DNA of 8,169 nucleotides from CAJQND01 sp051010055 (GCA_051010055.1 JBPCVY010000060.1:1-8169); one strand, 5' to 3'; counted from the stretch's first letter, positions 1-7,700 are shown. A program made the numbers and translations. Notes: a model not told the origin generated them from the letters alone.

Positions 1-17
1 GGTGTAAAGGACATTGC

Positions 18-524
18 ATGAGACCTGCAAGCAAAAGGTCGCACAAAGTTGCACAACGCGCGACATTCTCTCGTGCGGCGGCAGTTGTTGCTCTTACAAT
101 CATGGTTGGCGCTTGCGGCGGGGTGACCGACACACGCGGGTATTTGCCGCGCGGCGAGGAGTTGCAGAAAATCCATATGGGCATGAGCAAAACGCAGGTG
201 CAAACCATTCTCGGTTCGCCCTCCACCACCGCAACGCTCAATCACCAGGGCGACAGCTTTTACTATGTTTCAAGCAAGGTGGAGACCAAATCGTTCTTCC
301 ACCCAAAAATTCTGGAGCGCGAGGTGGTTGCTATCCGGTTTGACCAATCTGACAAGGTGGCAGGATTTGGCCACTATGGGCTGGAAGACGGCAAAGTTGT
401 GAACTTTTCCTCCCGCGAGACACCGGTTGAGGGCAAGGAAGAAAGCCTGATCAGGGACTTCTTCGGCAACCTGGGCAAATATGAGCCCGGCGCCGGTGGC
501 GGCGGCAATAAGGGCGGCATCTGA
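18..524 (+). CDS. bamE: Outer membrane protein assembly factor BamE-like lipoprotein (SmpA/OmlA family)
   Basis: 168 residues, beginning MRPASKRSHKVAQ. A basic N-terminus (residues 1-19) is followed by a hydrophobic stretch (20-32) and a lipobox ending V-G-A-C, with the predicted lipidated cysteine at 33, so the mature protein should be an outer-membrane lipoprotein. Residues about 43-130 form the SmpA/OmlA domain, recognised by the LPRGEEL...GMSKTQVQTILGSPS segment and the following Y-Y-V-S-S and V-V-A-I-R-F-D beta strands. BamE is a small accessory subunit of the BAM complex that inserts beta-barrel proteins. The tail (158-168) is glycine-rich and probably disordered, as in rhizobial OmlA proteins. 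The start is supported by AAGGA at 7-11, six bases before the ATG; anything upstream is outside the window. The gene converges on hppA. Its lipoprotein nature links it to lolCD in this window. The family call is firm; the exact BAM role is inferred from family knowledge. Confidence 0.9.
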   Translation: MRPASKRSHKVAQRATFSRAAAVVALTIMVGACGGVTDTRGYLPRGEELQKIHMGMSKTQVQTILGSPSTTATLNHQGDSFYYVSSKVETKSFFHPKILEREVVAIRFDQSDKVAGFGHYGLEDGKVVNFSSRETPVEGKEESLIRDFFGNLGKYEPGAGGGGNKGGI

Positions 525-544
525 TCCAGCCACAAAACGGCATT

Positions 545-587
545 AAAAAAAACCCGCGGGAAGGATAGCCCCCGCGGGATTGATTTT
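545..587. terminator. Bidirectional intrinsic terminator between bamE and hppA
   Basis: The self-complementary octamer CCCGCGGG occurs at 553-560 and again at 571-578, giving an 8-bp GC-only stem with a 10-nt loop. On the right an ATTGATTTTTT tail serves the + strand (bamE); on the left eight A residues (545-552) become a U-tract for the - strand (hppA). It lies in the 78-bp gap between two convergent stop codons, as expected for a shared terminator. Confidence 0.88.
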
Positions 588-602
588 TTGTGTCGGAATG
601 GT

Positions 603-2729
603 TTAGGTAGCGTGTGCCAGAACCGCCAGCAACAGCAGCGCCACGATGTTGGTAATCTTGATCATCGGGTTCACTGCCGGGCCAGCTGTATCCTTGTAAG
701 GATCGCCAACCGTATCACCGGTTACCGCAGCCTTGTGGCTTTCAGAGCCCTTGCCACCATAGTTGCCATCTTCAATGTACTTTTTTGCATTGTCCCAAGC
801 GCCGCCACCGGCGGTCATTGAGATCGCCACAAACAGGCCTGTGACGATAACACCCAAAAGCATCGCGCCAACGGTGGAGAACGCAGCCGACTTTCCTGCA
901 ATCGCGTTGATTACAAAGAAAACAACAATTGGCGAGAAAACCGGAAGCATAGACGGAATGACCATTTCCTTGATTGCCGCCTTGGTCAGCATATCGACCG
1001 CGCGGGCGTAATCAGGCTTGACCGTTCCCTTCATGATGCCAGGTTCTTCCTTGAACTGGCGGCGCACTTCTTCCACAACAGCTCCGCCTGCACGGCCCAC
1101 GGCCATCATGCCCATGGCGCCGAACAGATAGGGCAACAGTCCGCCAAACAGAAGCCCGACCACCACGTACGGATTGGAAAGCGAAAAGTCGAGTTCCACA
1201 CCCTTGAAGTAGGTGTACGTTTCCGAGTTGGCGATGAAGTAGTCCAGATCTGCAGTGTAAGCTGCAAACAGAACCAAGGCGCCAAGTCCGGCAGAACCGA
1301 TAGCATAACCTTTGGTCACGGCCTTCGTGGTGTTGCCAACAGCATCAAGTGCATCTGTTGTGTTGCGCACCTCTTCAGGCAAATCCGCCATTTCAGCAAT
1401 ACCGCCCGCATTGTCCGTTACCGGGCCAAACGCATCGAGTGCCACAATGAGGCCGGCAAGCGCGAGCATCACCGTTACTGCGATTGCAATGCCGAACAGG
1501 CCTGCAAGGCTGTAGGTGACAATAATACCGGCAATGATAACCAGCGCCGGCAGAGCTGTCGCTTCCATGGAAACTGCAAGCCCCTGGATCACGTTAGTGC
1601 CGTGGCCTGTAACCGAGGCTGCGGCAACCGACTTCACCGGACGGTAGTTGGTGCCGGTGTAGTATTCGGTAATAACGATGATGAGACCGGTCACAACCAG
1701 CCCCACAATCCCGCACAGGAACAAGTCCATACCGGTGAAGGTGGAGCTGCCGGCTGTGAGCTGGGTATCCATGCCAATCATCATTGAGGTGATCGGATAA
1801 AGGACGATGAGTGACAGAACGCCGGTGACGATAACGCCCCGGTAAAGCGCCCCCATGATGGAACCCGATGAGCCGAGCTTCACAAAGAAGGTGCCGATAA
1901 TTGAGGTGATCACACAAGCGCCGCCAATCATCAGCGGATACAGCTGCATAATCCCCACCTTATCGGTGCCGGCAAAGAAAATCGCCGCCAATACCATGGT
2001 TGCGACGATTGTCACCGCGTAGGTTTCGAAAAGGTCGGCAGCCATGCCTGCACAGTCGCCGACATTGTCGCCAACATTGTCAGCAATCGTTGCCGGGTTT
2101 CGCGGGTCATCTTCCGGAATTCCAGCCTCAACCTTACCCACCAAATCGCCGCCGACATCTGCACCCTTGGTGAAGATACCGCCGCCAAGACGGGCAAAAA
2201 TCGAAATCAGAGAAGCACCAAAGCCGAGCGCTACGAGCGCATCGATCACCTGGCGGCTGCCGCCTTCAAACCCAAGAACCTGGGTAAGGAAACCGTAGTA
2301 GACCGTAACGCCCAGAAGTGCGAGGCCCGCCACCAGCATGCCGGTAATCGCACCTGCTTTAAAGGCGATGGAAAGCCCGTCAGCTAGGCTTTTGGAGGCA
2401 GCCTGTGTAGTACGCACATTGGCCCGTACCGATATCAACATGCCTATAAAGCCGGCCCCGCCAGACAAAATCGCACCAATTGCGAAACCGATCGCCACCC
2501 ATATTCCCAATAGCCATGCGACGATGAGAAAAATCACCAGGCCTGCAATGGCGATGGTTGTGTATTGGCGGGTTAGATATGCCTGCGCCCCTTCTTGAAT
2601 GGCACCGGCAATTTCCTGCATGCGTTGATTTCCAGCATCAGCAGCCAGGACCGACTTTGTCGCCCAGATGCCGTATACAATGGAAAGCGCACCGCAGAAA
2701 ATGATTAGCCAGATTGCTGAGCTCATCAT
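603..2729 (-). CDS. hppA: K+-independent H+-translocating membrane pyrophosphatase (vacuolar-type, HppA)
   Basis: 708 residues, the usual length for bacterial membrane pyrophosphatases, with about 16 hydrophobic segments. It hydrolyses pyrophosphate and pumps protons across the inner membrane. The substrate-site signatures are all present: GGGIFTKGADVGGDLVGKVE (182-201) running into the Asp-rich DNVGDNVGD stretch (218-225), DAFGPVTDNAGGIAEM (432-447), and GDTVGDPYKDTAGPAVNP (671-688). The segment GNTTKAVTKG (465-474) carries Lys469 and Thr472, where K+-dependent enzymes have Ala and Gly, so this should be the K+-independent H+ pump. One oddity is Gly194 in the otherwise highly conserved DVGADLVGKVE motif. 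Two adjacent ATGs are possible starts; AAGGA lies 4 nt before the first (2729) and 7 nt before the second (2726), so 2726 is equally plausible. The gene stands alone, with its own 200-bp upstream region and a shared terminator downstream. Confidence 0.97.
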   Translation of the reverse strand: MMSSAIWLIIFCGALSIVYGIWATKSVLAADAGNQRMQEIAGAIQEGAQAYLTRQYTTIAIAGLVIFLIVAWLLGIWVAIGFAIGAILSGGAGFIGMLISVRANVRTTQAASKSLADGLSIAFKAGAITGMLVAGLALLGVTVYYGFLTQVLGFEGGSRQVIDALVALGFGASLISIFARLGGGIFTKGADVGGDLVGKVEAGIPEDDPRNPATIADNVGDNVGDCAGMAADLFETYAVTIVATMVLAAIFFAGTDKVGIMQLYPLMIGGACVITSIIGTFFVKLGSSGSIMGALYRGVIVTGVLSLIVLYPITSMMIGMDTQLTAGSSTFTGMDLFLCGIVGLVVTGLIIVITEYYTGTNYRPVKSVAAASVTGHGTNVIQGLAVSMEATALPALVIIAGIIVTYSLAGLFGIAIAVTVMLALAGLIVALDAFGPVTDNAGGIAEMADLPEEVRNTTDALDAVGNTTKAVTKGYAIGSAGLGALVLFAAYTADLDYFIANSETYTYFKGVELDFSLSNPYVVVGLLFGGLLPYLFGAMGMMAVGRAGGAVVEEVRRQFKEEPGIMKGTVKPDYARAVDMLTKAAIKEMVIPSMLPVFSPIVVFFVINAIAGKSAAFSTVGAMLLGVIVTGLFVAISMTAGGGAWDNAKKYIEDGNYGGKGSESHKAAVTGDTVGDPYKDTAGPAVNPMIKITNIVALLLLAVLAHAT

Positions 2730-2903
2730 GTAATCCTTGTGAACTTGTTGAGTTTTGCCTGAAGGACGGTTGCTGACCCGTTCTTATTTGCGTTTTCCTT
2801 TTCCCCCTGCCCCCAGGCCCAGATAATGGCGCGGAAGATGCCAAAAACGGCGCTTTAAAGCAATAAGCCTTTTTCATCAGTTGAGGCGGCATAAGCACGC
2901 ACG

Positions 2904-2930
2904 AAAAACGCGAGGGATTTGCGCGCAAAA
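2904..2930 (-). terminator. Weak possible terminator after the MFS gene
   Basis: Read on the - strand just past the MFS stop codon (2933-2935), CGCG (2925-2922) can pair with CGCG (2912-2909) around a 9-nt loop, followed at once by TTTTT (2908-2904). The stem is only 4 bp, plus one possible G-U pair, so this is a marginal signal. The same place holds the 12-nt palindrome TTTGCGCGCAAA (2918-2929). Confidence 0.28.
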
Positions 2931-2932
2931 AC

Positions 2933-4153
2933 CTACGTCACAGCGTGCGTTTTGCGACTGTGGATCGCCAGCCATGCGAGCAAAAGAAGTGATATTAGCA
3001 CCATCGGGAACAGCGCAAGATTGACTGCATCCCACCCTATCAGATGTAGCAGTTTTCCTGAAGAAAGCGAGGCAACGGCAACCGCTGCAAAAACGCAAAA
3101 GTCGTTAATTCCTTGTACCTTATTGCGTTCGGAGGGAGCATAGTGGTCGGTCACCATTGCGGTGGCGCCAACGAATGCAAAATTCCAGCCAATGCCGAGC
3201 AGGATAAGGCCGACGGTAAAGTTCACCACATGAAGGCCCATAAGGGCGGAAATGCCAGCGCCTGCCAGAATCACCATGCCAAGGGCGATGACACGTTCGA
3301 CACCGATTCGAATGATAAAGCTGCCCGTGAAGAAGCTCGGCAAGTACATGGCGACCACATGCCATTGCACAACAATCGCAGCGGTTTCAACCGAGAACCC
3401 GCACTCGACCATCGCCAGGGGCGTTGCGGTCATCACCAAGTTCATCATTCCAAAGCTCATCATGCCGCAAAAAATTGCAACAATGAGCCTTGGCTGCTTC
3501 AAAATCTCCAGAAGCGGTCTGGCGTGACCTGCAACCTCCGCTTTTTCACCGTCTGGCTTTTCAAGGAAAAGCATCAGGAAAACTGAAACCACAGCGAGCG
3601 TGGCAGTTGCGAGGTAGCAACCGGCAAACTCAGCATCAGGCACAAGGTCCTTGGTTGTGGTGACAATGAGCGGACCCATGAATGCCGCAGCCAATCCCCC
3701 GACAGTTACCCATGCAATGGCCTTGGCTTTGAAGGCGGGCGTTGCATTGTCTGCGGCGGCAAAGCGGTAAAGCATTGCAAATGCCTGGTAGGTGCCGGTG
3801 AAAAGCATCGCAAAGACGAACAGATAGAAATCCTGCAGAGAAATCCCCAGAACCCCTAAAACCGCGCTCAATAACCCGAACCCGGCTCCAGCCATGAAAC
3901 CAATGCGCCGGCCCACCCTTTTCATGAGCCATGACGCAGGCAAGGCCGAAATCATTGTGCCCACAACAAATGACGATATGGGCAGTGTCGCCAAGCCGGG
4001 ATCAACAGAAAGGGCCTTCCCGATCAACCCGCCGGTAATGATGAGTGTGACGGTGTGTGCGCCATAAAGGGCCTGGCCCAAGGCATAAATTCGGGCATTG
4101 CGCCGGGCGCGCATGTCGCTGCCAATGTTTACTGTTTCACTGCTCACCGTCAT
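2933..4153 (-). CDS. Major facilitator superfamily transporter, substrate unknown
   Basis: About 406 residues from the ATG at 4153 (beginning MTVSSETVNIGSD), a normal MFS length, with roughly twelve hydrophobic segments in two halves separated by a charged loop near residues 197-217 (EKPDGEKAEVAG). The MFS signature loop between helices 2 and 3 is visible as SWLMKRVGRRIGF (about 75-87), and its second-half counterpart as FFTGSFIIRIGVERV (about 275-289). The segment YQAFAMLYRFAAAD (about 122-135) is, from memory, typical of an alphaproteobacterial MFS subfamily lacking an assigned substrate. No ribosome-binding site precedes the ATG, a TTG at 4162, or a later in-frame ATG at 4114, so the start is uncertain. 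A TATAGC (-10-like) lies at 4176-4171, suggesting a very short leader. It could be an efflux or uptake protein; the sequence does not decide. Confidence 0.85.
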   Translation of the reverse strand: MTVSSETVNIGSDMRARRNARIYALGQALYGAHTVTLIITGGLIGKALSVDPGLATLPISSFVVGTMISALPASWLMKRVGRRIGFMAGAGFGLLSAVLGVLGISLQDFYLFVFAMLFTGTYQAFAMLYRFAAADNATPAFKAKAIAWVTVGGLAAAFMGPLIVTTTKDLVPDAEFAGCYLATATLAVVSVFLMLFLEKPDGEKAEVAGHARPLLEILKQPRLIVAIFCGMMSFGMMNLVMTATPLAMVECGFSVETAAIVVQWHVVAMYLPSFFTGSFIIRIGVERVIALGMVILAGAGISALMGLHVVNFTVGLILLGIGWNFAFVGATAMVTDHYAPSERNKVQGINDFCVFAAVAVASLSSGKLLHLIGWDAVNLALFPMVLISLLLLAWLAIHSRKTHAVT

Positions 4154-4252
4154 GGCGCGCAATCTGCGGTGCTATACGGAAACCGGCAATGTGCCTTTTT
4201 GCATAGGGGCCATGCACTCAATCACTTTTTCAACTCCGCCGTTCAGCCGGCA

Positions 4253-4933
4253 CTAATGGGAAACGAGATGGCCGTTTTCCATTTCGATGACCCTGTCCAT
4301 CTGTGCTGCCAGGTCAAGGTTGTGAGTGGCGATGAGTGCGGTGAGATGTTCATGCTCAATGAGCTTTAAGAGTTCATCATAAACGCCATCGGCGGTTTTT
4401 GGATCAAGATTGCCTGTTGGCTCATCGGCAAGCAAAATTTTGGGCGAGTTCGCAACCGCGCGCGCGATTGCCACACGCTGCTGTTCGCCGCCTGAAAGCT
4501 CCGATGGGCGATGGTCTACCCGCGCCTCCAGCCCGAGCCGGCCGAGAAGATCGGCGGCCCTATCATGTGCTTCACCTTTCGATTTGCCAGCAATCATTTG
4601 CGGCAGAACCACGTTCTCGATTGCCGTAAATTCCGGCAGTAGGTGATGAAACTGATAGACGAACCCGATTTCGTCACGGCGCGTGGCGGTGCGCTCAACT
4701 TCGGTTGCCTGAGACATTTGCTTGCCCGCCACAACAACCTCGCCCGCGTTGGGCTCTTCCAGGAGCCCGGCAATATGCAGAAGCGATGATTTACCGGCAC
4801 CCGATGGCCCCACAAGCGCCACCAGCTCGCCTGGCATCAGCGCCATACTCGCGTCGGTGAACACATCGAGGCGGGCATGGCCTTCGCCGAAATAGCGCTG
4901 AACGTGGATAAGAGAAAGTACCGGATTACTCAT
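4253..4933 (-). CDS. lolD: Lipoprotein-releasing system ATP-binding protein LolD
   Basis: 226 residues, the usual LolD length. It is the ATPase of the inner-membrane LolCDE-type exporter, which releases lipoproteins from the membrane for the LolA carrier. All ABC motifs are intact: Walker A GPSGAGKSS (42-50), Q-loop Gln94 within VYQFHHLLPEFTA, a pattern typical of LolD, signature LSGGEQQ (146-152), Walker B ILLADEP with catalytic Glu171 (166-172), D-loop GNLD, and H-loop His204 (IATHN). The start codon overlaps the lolC/E stop by 8 bp (ATG AGT AA), so the two are translationally coupled. The gene is last in the apparent proS-lolC-lolD unit; 90 bp separate its stop from the MFS start region and no good terminator is visible there. 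MacB-type ATPases are close relatives, but the adjoining LolC/E permease fixes the assignment. Confidence 0.95.
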   Translation of the reverse strand: MSNPVLSLIHVQRYFGEGHARLDVFTDASMALMPGELVALVGPSGAGKSSLLHIAGLLEEPNAGEVVVAGKQMSQATEVERTATRRDEIGFVYQFHHLLPEFTAIENVVLPQMIAGKSKGEAHDRAADLLGRLGLEARVDHRPSELSGGEQQRVAIARAVANSPKILLADEPTGNLDPKTADGVYDELLKLIEHEHLTALIATHNLDLAAQMDRVIEMENGHLVSH

Positions 4934-6188
4934 AGCGCAGCGCCTTTACCGGATCCAGTTTCGCCGCCTTCCAGGAAGGATAAAGCGTTGAAATGAAAGA
5001 CAAAAATATCGACATGCCGACGACGGACAGCACCTCAGCCCAGTCAATTTTCGCAGGCAGTTTGGAAAGATAGTAAAGCTCTGGCGAGAACAGCTCAGTC
5101 CCTGTGAGCCATGACAGGAACTGGCGGATTTCCTCAACATTCAGGCAGAAAACCAGACCGATGATCAAACCGGCGATTGTGCCAAATAGGCCAATGGCCG
5201 CCCCTGTCATGAAGAACACCCGCATAACTGCGCCGCGCGATGCGCCCATGGTGCGCAATATTGCGATATCGCGGCTTTTATCTTTCACCAACATGATGAG
5301 ACCTGAAACAATGTTCAGCGCAGCCACCAGAATGATGAGCGTCAAGATGAGGAACATCACGTTGCGCTCAACCTGCAGGGCATTGAAGAATGTCTGGTTC
5401 GTGGTTTTCCAGGAGTAGAACCGTAATCCAATCCCGCCTGCCGTTTGCAAGGGGGCCACATACTTGTCCACCTCGTCAGGGCTTTCGACCATGATTTCGA
5501 TGGCGGTCGCCCCCTCTTCCTGGGCGAAATAGTCTTGCGCTTCCTTAAACGGCATCAGCACGAAAGTGTTGTCATACTCGGCCATGCCGATTTCAAACAC
5601 CGCCACAATCGGAAATGCCTGGATGCGCGGCGTCACCCCGAACGGCGTAACCGGCCCGCGCGGGCTGATGAGCGTGATTTCATCGCCCAGGCCCAACCGG
5701 TGCTTCAACGCCAAACGCCGGCCAATGGCAACGCCACCGGAGTTTTCAAAGTCGTCCAGAGTTCCGCGCAAATTTTCATTATTGATAGACGGCAACGCCT
5801 TGATGTCATCTTCGCGCAGCCCGCGCACCAAAACCCCGCTTGCTGTGCGTGCTGATGAGGCCATCACCTGGCCCTCCACATAGGGAATGACCCTTGTTGT
5901 GCCTTCAACGCGCTTCAGGCGATCGGTCGCATCTTCATAATCTTCGATGACATAGCCCGTGCTGTAGGCAGCAAAGTGCCCGTTCACACCCAGAATCTTG
6001 CCGAGCAATTCTTCGCGGAAACCATTCATAACCGCCATAACGATAATGAGTGTTGCAACCCCAAGCATAATGCCAACGAACGAAAACCCGGCAATGACCG
6101 AGATGAAGCCTTCCCGGCGCCGCGAGCCGAGATAGCGCCGCGACAACATCCATTCGAATGCAGAGAAAGGTTTGGTTACGGAAGCCAT
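4926..6188 (-). CDS. lolC: Lipoprotein-releasing ABC transporter permease, LolC/LolE family
   Basis: 420 residues with the LolC/E arrangement: a cytoplasmic N-terminus (PFSAFEWMLSRRYL...RRREGFISVIAG), TM1 at about 30-55, a large periplasmic domain (about 57-272), then TM2 (276-301), TM3 (321-348) and TM4 (385-405) of the FtsX-like C-terminal region. The segment KDKSRDIAILRTMGAS (302-317) is the cytoplasmic coupling region that contacts LolD. The protein ends SWKAAKLDPVKALRYE, a typical permease end. Only one such permease is encoded beside lolD, as is usual in alphaproteobacteria, where a single protein probably works as a homodimer in place of LolC plus LolE; lolC here therefore means LolC/E-type. 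Its start is 11 bp after the proS stop and has no evident Shine-Dalgarno sequence, so initiation may depend on coupling to proS translation. Family assignment is firm. Confidence 0.95.
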   Translation of the reverse strand: MASVTKPFSAFEWMLSRRYLGSRRREGFISVIAGFSFVGIMLGVATLIIVMAVMNGFREELLGKILGVNGHFAAYSTGYVIEDYEDATDRLKRVEGTTRVIPYVEGQVMASSARTASGVLVRGLREDDIKALPSINNENLRGTLDDFENSGGVAIGRRLALKHRLGLGDEITLISPRGPVTPFGVTPRIQAFPIVAVFEIGMAEYDNTFVLMPFKEAQDYFAQEEGATAIEIMVESPDEVDKYVAPLQTAGGIGLRFYSWKTTNQTFFNALQVERNVMFLILTLIILVAALNIVSGLIMLVKDKSRDIAILRTMGASRGAVMRVFFMTGAAIGLFGTIAGLIIGLVFCLNVEEIRQFLSWLTGTELFSPELYYLSKLPAKIDWAEVLSVVGMSIFLSFISTLYPSWKAAKLDPVKALRYE

Positions 6189-6199
6189 GTGAGTGTGTT

Positions 6200-7525
6200 C
6201 TAATTCCCGGCCAGATGGTCAATCACGTTGTCGGGTCCGACGGAGATGCGCTCGCCGGATCTACGGTTTTTCACTTCAACCTGACCGTCGCCAAGACCGC
6301 GCGGCCCAACAATCACCTGCCAGGGCAAACCGATCATGTCCATGGTTGCGAACTTCCCTCCCGCCCGGTTATCCGTGTCATCATAGAGCACATCCATACC
6401 CGCCTTATGCAGTCCGGCATAGATTTTATCGCAAGCTTCATCGGTTTTCGCATCACCCGCCTTGAGATTAATCAAGCCAACCTTGAACGGGGCCACTGCC
6501 TCTGGCCAAATAATGCCATTTTCATCATGGCTTGCTTCGATAATGCCGCCGACGAGACGAGAAACACCAATGCCGTACGAACCGGAATGAACTGGCACCG
6601 CCTTGCCATCTGCGCCCTGCACTAGGCACTCAAGAGGCTCAGAATATTTTGTGCCAAAGAAGAAAATATGGCCGACTTCAATACCTCTTCCTTCGACCCG
6701 GCGGTTTGCGGGAATTTTCTCGAACTCTGCTGTATCGTGGATTTCATCAGTTGCCGCATAGTTCGCCGTGAAGCCATCAATAGCCTTTTGAAGCCCTGCC
6801 ACATCGTCCTGGTCAACATTTTCCTGGTTCCAGTCGATATCAAGATAGGCCTTGTCGAAGAACACAGCTGATTCACCGGTTTCGGCCAGCACAAGGAACT
6901 CATGGCTCAAATCACCGCCAATAGGCCCGGTATCGGCGCGCATGGGAATGGCAGTCAAACCCATCCGTTGAAAGGTGCGCAGATAAGACAGAAACATCTT
7001 GTTATAGGAATGGCGCCCCTCCTCGGCAGACATGTCAAAGGAATAACCATCCTTCATCAGGAATTCACGCCCGCGCATAATGCCAAAGCGCGGCCTGATC
7101 TCATCACGGAACTTCCACTGAATATGATAGAGATTGCGCGGCAAGTCCTTATACGACTGCACACCAGCGCGGAAAATATCGGTGATCATCTCTTCATTGG
7201 TCGGCCCATAAAGCATGTCGCGTTCGTGCCTGTCGGTGATGCGCAGCATTTCCTTGCCGTAATCATCATAGCGGCCCGACTTGCGCCAGAGATCGGCTGA
7301 CTGGATTGTCGGCATCAACACTTCTATGGCATCTGCCCTGTCCTGCTCTTCACGTACAATTTGCTCGATTTTGCGCAGCACCCGGTAACCCAGCGGCAGC
7401 CATGAATAGATGCCGGCGCTTTCCTGGCGGATCATGCCAGAGCGCAACATGAGCCGGTGGGAAACGATTTCAGCTTCCTTTGGATCCTGGCGAAGCACAG
7501 GCATAAAGTATTTGCTTAAACGCAT
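6200..7525 (-). CDS. proS: Prolyl-tRNA synthetase (short, editing-domain-free type)
   Basis: 441 residues from the ATG at 7525 (MRLSKYFMPVLRQDPKEAEI). It attaches proline to tRNA-Pro in the cytosol. Class II features are clear: motif 1 around LPLGYRVLRKIEQIVREE (44-61), motif 2 FRDEIRPRFGIMRGREFLMKDG (139-160), the TGPIGGDLSHEF segment (199-210), motif 3 GSYGIGVSRLVGGIIE (315-330), and an HGTP anticodon-binding domain (about 345-441). The long insertion (editing) domain of the approximately 570-residue E. coli enzyme is absent, as is normal for the alphaproteobacterial form. The frame stays open upstream to 7708, but those 61 extra residues are low-complexity and unlike any ProS, while MRLS is the usual family N-terminus. 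The ribosome-binding site is weak: GGAA nine bases before the ATG plus AAGAAG close to it. proS leads the likely proS-lolC-lolD operon. Confidence 0.97.
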   Translation of the reverse strand: MRLSKYFMPVLRQDPKEAEIVSHRLMLRSGMIRQESAGIYSWLPLGYRVLRKIEQIVREEQDRADAIEVLMPTIQSADLWRKSGRYDDYGKEMLRITDRHERDMLYGPTNEEMITDIFRAGVQSYKDLPRNLYHIQWKFRDEIRPRFGIMRGREFLMKDGYSFDMSAEEGRHSYNKMFLSYLRTFQRMGLTAIPMRADTGPIGGDLSHEFLVLAETGESAVFFDKAYLDIDWNQENVDQDDVAGLQKAIDGFTANYAATDEIHDTAEFEKIPANRRVEGRGIEVGHIFFFGTKYSEPLECLVQGADGKAVPVHSGSYGIGVSRLVGGIIEASHDENGIIWPEAVAPFKVGLINLKAGDAKTDEACDKIYAGLHKAGMDVLYDDTDNRAGGKFATMDMIGLPWQVIVGPRGLGDGQVEVKNRRSGERISVGPDNVIDHLAGN

Positions 7526-7533
7526 TTCTTCTT

Positions 7534-7588
7534 GTTCCGTTGGATATGCCGCTCGGCAGGGAACATCATCTAAGCAGACGATAGTTCC
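7534..7588 (-). promoter_or_regulatory. Candidate structured leader of proS with two mutually exclusive pairings
   Basis: On the - strand GGAAC (7588-7584) and ATCGTC (7582-7577) pair with GATGAT (7570-7565) and GTTCC (7564-7560). This gives an 11-bp stem with one bulged U, one G-U pair and a 6-nt loop. A small TGCC-GAGC-GGCA hairpin follows (7558-7547). The 3' arm plus one base, TGTTCC (7565-7560), is also perfectly complementary to GGAACA (7538-7533), the purine-rich segment that is the best ribosome-binding candidate for proS. No U-tract follows, so it is not a terminator. Function is inferred only from complementarity. Confidence 0.35.
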
Positions 7589-7611
7589 AAACGGCCTGAT
7601 TCCCGAGCTGC

Positions 7612-7639
7612 TTTGTAGGCTAAAGTGACGCGAAATCAA
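7612..7639 (-). promoter_or_regulatory. Possible proS promoter
   Basis: On the - strand TTGATT (7639-7634) and TACAAA (7617-7612) are separated by 16 bp, each matching four of six sigma-70 consensus bases. Transcription from here would start near 7605 and give a leader of about 80 nt containing the hairpin at 7588-7560. The match is modest and other starts are possible. Confidence 0.3.
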
Positions 7640-7700
7640 AGGCTGGTGGTGAAAGTTGAAAAAAAATTCACCTCCAAGGTTTGATTTAGCGCGAAAAGAA

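Noticed and set aside
2918..2929. TTTGCGCGCAAA palindrome as a regulator binding site
   Set aside because: It overlaps a possible weak terminator right after a stop codon and is single-copy here; a 12-base palindrome alone does not support an operator call.
3113..3586. A 157-codon open frame on the + strand inside the MFS gene
   Set aside because: Its composition (many His, Asn, Lys) reflects the reverse of membrane-segment codons; the MFS protein in the other strand is convincing.
4200..4216. TGCAT/ATGCA hairpin between lolD and the MFS gene as a terminator
   Set aside because: The stem is only 5 bp and no U-tract follows on the - strand.
5445..5855. A 136-codon open frame on the + strand inside lolC/E
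   Set aside because: It is antisense to a clear conserved gene, is rich in His/Arg/Gln as expected of a shadow frame, and has no recognisable domain.
6158..6625. A 155-codon open frame on the + strand across the lolC/proS junction
   Set aside because: It overlaps the conserved ends of two real genes on the opposite strand and has no family resemblance.
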